Shown in pieces: positions 59,828 to 64,000 of a DNA stretch of 64,000 bases. This DNA is from Fontibacillus puldeungensis. GTDB lineage: Bacteria; Bacillota; Bacilli; Paenibacillales; Paenibacillaceae. Positions within the stretch are counted from its first letter, which is position 1. Each line of letters begins with the position of its first letter. Under the pieces are notes generated by a model. The model ran no database searches. It had not been told where the DNA came from and was given only the letters and a program-made list of their open reading frames with translations. Location of the stretch: positions 1 to 64,000 of the forward strand of contig NZ_JBHTLM010000015.1 in assembly GCF_042678945.1 (NCBI RefSeq), given 5' to 3'. A program made the translations under genes and the position numbers.

Positions 59828-61054
59828 TTACACCTCCTGAACAGGCTGCAGCATCGCTTTGCCTATAATAAGTTGGTTGGCCAAATGGCCGAAATCTATG
59901 GCTACCTTGCCGTATTTTTCTGCAATCTGCGTGCAAAGGATAACTGCCGGTATGCCGGCAGCCACAAGGGCCAGGTCAAAGGATTTGCCCTGGGCCAGTT
60001 CCAAAATACGAGGAATGTCCTTTACCCCTTGAACCGGGGAGATGTAGCTTGTCGTTTCAAACCCTCGCTGCTGCAGCATCTTGGTGAGTTCAGCTGCATT
60101 ATTACCTATAGCCAGTATGCAGCGGCCTTTAAGGAGCTTTCCTAAATATCCTTCCTCACTCAGTTCGTAGTTGATCGTGGATGTCGTTAACCGAAGACCC
60201 CGGTAATCGATTCCAAAGTGGCGAAGCACAGGAAATAGCAATCCCTGAAAAGAGGGGTGGCGTGATTGCGGGATTCCTACAATGTTCGCCGAACGAATGG
60301 CTGCCGCTAATGCCTCGCGAGAGGAGTGATCTGGAATGTTCACGCCGGAATGCGGCAGGAACGCCCCCCATTGCTTAACCTTCTCAGTGGGAAGAATGGT
60401 ATCATGGGCTAAGGTAAGCATTTCACCGTCTCCAAGCCGAACGACCGAAAGCGGGCGCCCACTCTGAAGAGCCTGCTCGATTTCCCCATAAACCTCACCA
60501 GCCGAAAGCAAGGGATATAGCGAACCGGAGACGGCTTGAAAACCGGCAGCGATCACATCATCCACCGTCACCTCAGGCAGTATCATCCTCTGGGGAATGA
60601 GCCTTCCCAGCTTCGCCTCGCCCCCTTCAAAATAGCCCTCCCGGTATCCATCCTCATAAGCGGCGGCTGTCATTTTCTCGCTTGATGCTGTCTCAGCTGC
60701 ACGATTCGCCGGTAGGTTTATGGCGGTTACTGCGTCAGAATCTGGAGAAACGGCTTTTTCAAGCGAATCCTCTGACTGTGTTTCCATCAAGGATGAATCG
60801 GCCATCGATGGCGAGGGTTTGCCCCCAAGAAGGGTTTTCCCACCAGATGAGCCGTTTGTCAGCCGTCCGCGGCCAAAACGGCGGCGTAAACGAATAGGCC
60901 GGCCATCCCGACGCAGCCTTCCAACCCGAGACCGGCGACCGCTGATCCCGCCTTTCGTTTTTCGTTTATACCGTCTTAAGTTGCCTGCCTTGGACATTAC
61001 TGCCGCTTGGCGCGAACTCCGGGTCGAGCGGTTCTTTTTCGAGAGATGCTTCAT
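59828..61054 (-). CDS. GT-D fold (DUF1792-type) glycosyltransferase with basic N-terminus and GY-motif
   Basis: A 408-residue protein. Residues 1-67 are Arg/Lys-rich (RRYKRKTKGGISGRRSR, RPIRLRRRFGRGR), then an acidic/Ser linker, then AYEDGYREGYFEGG (132-145). The catalytic part (165-400) is a GT-D fold: LSVVRLGDGEMLTLAHD, GIPQSRHPSFQGLLFPVL, LAIGNNAAELTKMLQQRG and VAAGIPAVILC. The ATG at 61054 has GGGAGGG upstream; a longer frame to 61126 is not supported. Donor and acceptor unknown. GT-D enzymes are known from streptococcal adhesin glycosylation. Confidence 0.87.
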   Translation of the reverse strand: MKHLSKKNRSTRSSRQAAVMSKAGNLRRYKRKTKGGISGRRSRVGRLRRDGRPIRLRRRFGRGRLTNGSSGGKTLLGGKPSPSMADSSLMETQSEDSLEKAVSPDSDAVTAINLPANRAAETASSEKMTAAAYEDGYREGYFEGGEAKLGRLIPQRMILPEVTVDDVIAAGFQAVSGSLYPLLSAGEVYGEIEQALQSGRPLSVVRLGDGEMLTLAHDTILPTEKVKQWGAFLPHSGVNIPDHSSREALAAAIRSANIVGIPQSRHPSFQGLLFPVLRHFGIDYRGLRLTTSTINYELSEEGYLGKLLKGRCILAIGNNAAELTKMLQQRGFETTSYISPVQGVKDIPRILELAQGKSFDLALVAAGIPAVILCTQIAEKYGKVAIDFGHLANQLIIGKAMLQPVQEV

Positions 61055-61168
61055 ATTTTCCCTCCCTCTGAATAACAACTGCCCGGGCCTAGCGGAAAGG
61101 AGAGCGGCCCAGGCAGATATATGCATAACTCAGTGACTTTTTGAGCAGGTATCTATTTATGAAAGCTG

Positions 61169-61900
61169 TTAGGGAAGTACCCCTTTCATATGAATCCCGG
61201 CCTCATGCAACGATTCGAGCGTCCCGGCATCTCCCCACCACAGCTTGAGAACATCATATTCAAGCTTTCCTTCTTTGGCATATTTATTGTTCACATCGGT
61301 AATCTCAAGCTCTCCGCGGGCGGAGCGGCTAATGCCGCGAATGACCTCAAAGACAGCATCATCGTACATATATATCCCGGTCACAGAATATTTCGACTTG
61401 GGCTTTTTCGGCTTTTCTTCGATATAGGCGATCAGTTCAGGGTCGTCATGGTCGAAAACCGGAACACCGTATCTTCTAGGATCGTCAACCGGCTTCAGCA
61501 TCACCCGCGCACTGCCCGGAGGCTGCTGCTTGAATTTCTCTACATATGGGGTCAAGTCGTCTAAAAATAAATTGTCCCCGAGCAATACGACGAACTTCTC
61601 ACCTGGACTGATAAAGCCTCCGGCAAGATCCAATGCTTCGGCGATCCCGCCTGCAGATTCTTGTATGCGGTAAGTGAGCTTCACGCCAAAGTTCTCACCG
61701 CTCCCGAGAAAATCTGTATATAAACCAGCTGATTGCTTGCCGATGACCATGAGAATGTCGGTGATTCCGGCTTGGCGCAGCCGTTCTATGCCGTAACAGA
61801 CCATCGGATGACTCCCGACAGGAAGCAGATGCTTGTTGATCAATCGGGTCAGCGGGTATAGACGTGTTCCGGTGCCTCCCGCCAAAATCACACCTTTCAT
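61169..61900 (-). CDS. RmlA-like sugar nucleotidyltransferase (short form)
   Basis: A 243-residue nucleotidyltransferase: GVILAGGTGTRLYPLTRLINK, the phosphate-binding loop, HLLPVGSHPMVCYG, YRIQESAGGIAEALDLA, LLGDNLFLDDL, and RRYGVPVFD, EEKPKKPKSKYSVTGIYMYD, ELEITDVN. It is like the glucose-1-phosphate thymidylyltransferases of the short family, which activate a sugar-1-phosphate with dTTP or UTP. ATG 61900 lies behind GGGAGGAG. No RmlB/C is in the window, so the downstream route is not established. Confidence 0.9.
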   Translation of the reverse strand: MKGVILAGGTGTRLYPLTRLINKHLLPVGSHPMVCYGIERLRQAGITDILMVIGKQSAGLYTDFLGSGENFGVKLTYRIQESAGGIAEALDLAGGFISPGEKFVVLLGDNLFLDDLTPYVEKFKQQPPGSARVMLKPVDDPRRYGVPVFDHDDPELIAYIEEKPKKPKSKYSVTGIYMYDDAVFEVIRGISRSARGELEITDVNNKYAKEGKLEYDVLKLWWGDAGTLESLHEAGIHMKGVLP

Positions 61901-61930
61901 GAACTCTCCTCCCAAGTAAAATGCTGATAT

Positions 61931-62677
61931 CTACATAAAAATCCAGGGATCAACTCCCCATTTCTCTATAAATTTGTTTCGGTTATCCTCAATAAGGCCA
62001 TTCCAGCCTTCTGGATGGTTAGCTTTGAAGCTTGCGCTTCCCGCATGATATACCAGCGTATCCCCGCAAATCAGCAGCCGATAGCCGGACAGTCTCGCTC
62101 GGTAGCAAAAATCATCGTCTTCGTAATGCCCCGGTGAATAACGTTCATCCATAAGTCCAACCCTGCTCATCACCTCACGCTTAAAAAGCAAACACATGCC
62201 GACAAGCCGCTGAACATCCTGCCATTTTTCCGGATTGGACCGATTGAATTGTTCAGCAGCCTGCTCAAAGCTGTCTCCTCCCCCGTAAGGAATTTCAATC
62301 TGCTGGCGCCCGCTTGCATAATTCGTTACCGGGCCGACCAAACCAATCTCGTTTGCGCTCCCAAGCGCTAACAGCATATTAGACAGCCATCTAGGGGAAA
62401 CGATGACATCGTTGTTCAAGAGCAGCAGCTGATCTCCGGAAGCAACCGACAGCCCTCGGTTGACGGCGAATGGAAAACCTTCGTTTTGTGGAAGGGCGAC
62501 AAATATGAGCCGCTCACGAAGGCAGTACTGTGCGGTATTATCCGTCGAACCGTTGTCAACCACAATGATCTCATACGGCACCTCCGTATGGCGCCTGATG
62601 GCTTCGATACAGGGAGCGAGCAGGTGAACCCCGTTATAAGTAGGAATAATAATGCTGGTCAAACCGACTACGCTCAA
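61931..62677 (-). CDS. Glycosyltransferase family 2 protein
   Basis: A 248-residue GT2: SIIIPTYNGVHLLAPCIEAI, VVDNGSTDNTAQYC, LLLNNDVIVSPRWLSNMLLA, VGPVTNYASGRQQIEIPYGG, HYEDDDFCYRARL. It is a close paralogue of the GT2 core at 58441, without the basic tail or C-terminal repeats. TTG start overlapping the upstream stop (TTGA), with GAGGAATG upstream. Confidence 0.9.
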   Translation of the reverse strand: MSVVGLTSIIIPTYNGVHLLAPCIEAIRRHTEVPYEIIVVDNGSTDNTAQYCLRERLIFVALPQNEGFPFAVNRGLSVASGDQLLLLNNDVIVSPRWLSNMLLALGSANEIGLVGPVTNYASGRQQIEIPYGGGDSFEQAAEQFNRSNPEKWQDVQRLVGMCLLFKREVMSRVGLMDERYSPGHYEDDDFCYRARLSGYRLLICGDTLVYHAGSASFKANHPEGWNGLIEDNRNKFIEKWGVDPWIFM

Positions 62678-63810
62678 AGGGCATTCCTCACTTTCGCCAA
62701 TTCGCTGCGGGGGAGCGTCGTGTATCGCAGCCGGACGCCCTCCATCTTCATGACTTCGCCTAAAGCCTCTACATGGTCGCCGAGTATCAGCCCGGCTACC
62801 GCATTTCCCGTTCCGGTATTCCCGCCGCGTATCCGGTTTTTGCGGACCACATCCACCGAATGCGGCGCATTCACCGACAACCCGGAGGCAAGTGCCAGCG
62901 CCTGGGCCTTAGGAGGAACGATCAGTGCGTGCGGGCTCAATACGGTTAGAGCCCGGCGTGATAGGGCATGAGGTACGGCTGTCAGCGAGTTGGCCTTGAG
63001 ATCAGGTCTACCCAGTGCCAGGTTCAAAAACGATTTACAGCGTGATACCTCATCCTGCTGTGGAAATGGAGGAAGATACGGCGATATGTCATTTAACGCC
63101 AGATCGCTCCCCCGATCTACCGCCAACAAGAAAGCGGCCAAGTCCTCCGCAGCCACACAAATGTCCCCATCGGTAAACAGCAGCGTATCGCCGGAAGCTG
63201 CTGCGGCTCCAACCGCCCGGCCAACATCATGCCCTAGTCGATCCGGAAAGCTAAGTATCATCATTTTCGAATCCCGCCTAACCGCAGTAAAGCTTCCATC
63301 ACTGCAGCCGTTCAGGACAATGATGATTTCATGTAATGGCAGCTTCTGAAGCTCGGTGACTACCGCTGGCAGCGTCGTCTCTTCATTGCTGGCCGTTACG
63401 ATGGCCGTGGCCTGCCCCTGAAGCGGCAGCGGTATCCACAGCTTTGACGGATCACCCTTAGCAGCAAATCCTCCGCGATAAGCTAAGGCAATCTGCAGCA
63501 GCGCAGGAAAAGGTAGATCATCCGGCGCGTTTTCCTTATACCAGCCTTGAAAGGACTGCTGCATTTGCTCTGAGGAAGACAGTCCGCTCACGGAGCCCTC
63601 TGCTGCTGCTAAAGCAACCCCTGCACCTGCTTTAGCAGCAGCAAGCTCAAGGTGCTTCCACTTCCATTGGCCCGCCCCTGCTGCTCTGGAGGTTTTGCCT
63701 TTCCTCCGAGCACCGAAACGAATTTTGGGTCGGCCGGGCCTTTTTCTCGTTTTTTTCGAGGATATGAACTTGCCAGATTTCCTGGTCTTCATGTGTATTT
63801 TAGTTCTCAT
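62674..63810 (-). CDS. GT2 glycosyltransferase with Arg/Lys-rich N-terminus
   Basis: A 378-residue enzyme: residues 1-43 basic (KTRKSGKFISSKKTRKRPG, RFGARRKGK), then an Ala-rich linker, AYRGGFAAKG near residue 113, and GT-A family 2 (AIVTASNEETTLPAVVTEL, IIIVLNGCSDGSF, GHDVGRAVGAAAASGDTLLF, DGDICVAAEDL). The C-terminus ends GLILGDHVEALGEVMK. The partial gene at 63815 has the same ending, so the two are tandem paralogues. ATG 63810 or 63792 are both possible starts. Confidence 0.88.
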   Translation of the reverse strand: MRTKIHMKTRKSGKFISSKKTRKRPGRPKIRFGARRKGKTSRAAGAGQWKWKHLELAAAKAGAGVALAAAEGSVSGLSSSEQMQQSFQGWYKENAPDDLPFPALLQIALAYRGGFAAKGDPSKLWIPLPLQGQATAIVTASNEETTLPAVVTELQKLPLHEIIIVLNGCSDGSFTAVRRDSKMMILSFPDRLGHDVGRAVGAAAASGDTLLFTDGDICVAAEDLAAFLLAVDRGSDLALNDISPYLPPFPQQDEVSRCKSFLNLALGRPDLKANSLTAVPHALSRRALTVLSPHALIVPPKAQALALASGLSVNAPHSVDVVRKNRIRGGNTGTGNAVAGLILGDHVEALGEVMKMEGVRLRYTTLPRSELAKVRNAL

Positions 63811-63814
63811 TTCA

Positions 63815-64000
63815 TCACCTTACCTTGCTGCGCTGCCGTCCCAGGTCACCGAATCCACCGCGCAGGCCTTGCCGAGAAATCAACCAGTGGACGGCCTCCA
63901 AATGATCGCCAACGACTAGAGTGGTAAGCGGATCATGGCGTTTCCCATTTTCTCTGCGTCTTCCTCTAACCGGGTTAAGTTTCCCCACTGGAACGGTATG
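63815..64000 (-). CDS. C-terminal part of a paralogous protein, cut by window edge
   Basis: The minus strand is open from the right window edge for 62 codons and ends in TGATGA, five bases before the ATG of the next gene. The peptide ends with VVGDHLEAVHWLISRQG, parallel to ILGDHVEALGEVMKMEG in the neighbour, and HTVPVGKLNPVRGR parallels HSVDVVRKNRIRGG. It is therefore probably the end of a GT2 paralogue in the same operon. Arg-rich near its own end (VRGRRREN). Confidence 0.7.
   Translation of the reverse strand, partial: HTVPVGKLNPVRGRRRENGKRHDPLTTLVVGDHLEAVHWLISRQGLRGGFGDLGRQRSKVR

Noticed and set aside
1..64000. CRISPR arrays, tRNA or rRNA genes, prophage
   Set aside because: No regularly spaced direct repeats with unique spacers, no cloverleaf or rRNA-like segments, and no phage structural or integrase genes were recognised.

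Overview
The window looks like a chromosomal segment of a spore-forming Firmicute, most likely Paenibacillus or a close relative. This rests on a clear GerE spore regulator, a YhcN/YlaJ-type spore lipoprotein, CgeB-like spore glycosyltransferases, many lipoprotein-type sugar ABC systems without a fused ATPase, and RpiR, ROK, GH125 and DUF4127 genes. No rRNA, tRNA or CRISPR array was seen.

Left part (1-35.1 kb) is mostly carbon and iron acquisition. A transposase fragment sits at the left edge. An amino-sugar operon reads leftwards from 8.0 to 0.46 kb: nanE, binding protein, two permeases, a DUF4127 protein, a ROK kinase and an RpiR regulator. A membrane-anchored parvulin foldase and an M20 dipeptidase follow. 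Two glycan-uptake operons (11.9-16.4 kb with GH125; 17.9-22.4 kb with GH5) flank a GntR/LacI-hybrid regulator. Their hydrolases have no signal peptide, so imported oligosaccharides are probably cut in the cytoplasm; no ATPase (MsmX type) is encoded here. A multi-pass histidine kinase with its response regulator, gerE (with a sigma-K-like promoter), glpK, a Fur-boxed efeO-efeB-efeU operon, a MarR regulator and an RpiR-nagB-nagA operon follow.

Right part (35.2-64 kb) is a large surface-glycan locus with sporulation character. It holds about eleven glycosyltransferases (GT4, GT2, GT-D and CgeB types), nucleotide-sugar enzymes (UDP-HexNAc dehydrogenase, several epimerases/dehydratases, a WecB-type 2-epimerase, an RmlD-like reductase, an RmlA-like nucleotidyltransferase) and several unrecognised small proteins. 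Its striking features are Arg/Lys-rich tails on at least six proteins, a repeated (G/A)-(Y/F)-x-x motif shared by six proteins, an FG-GAP beta-propeller fused to a GT4 enzyme, a second GT4 with a carboxypeptidase-regulatory-like domain, and three small helical paralogues in tandem. I infer a spore-surface (crust or exosporium) glycosylation machine in which enzymes are recruited by basic tails and Gly/aromatic helical repeats. This is the best candidate in the window for an undescribed system.

Intergenic DNA carries dispersed repeats that include their own terminator hairpin, a cluster of inverted AACGAACTC repeats, and a hairpin between the binding-protein gene and first permease gene in all three ABC operons.
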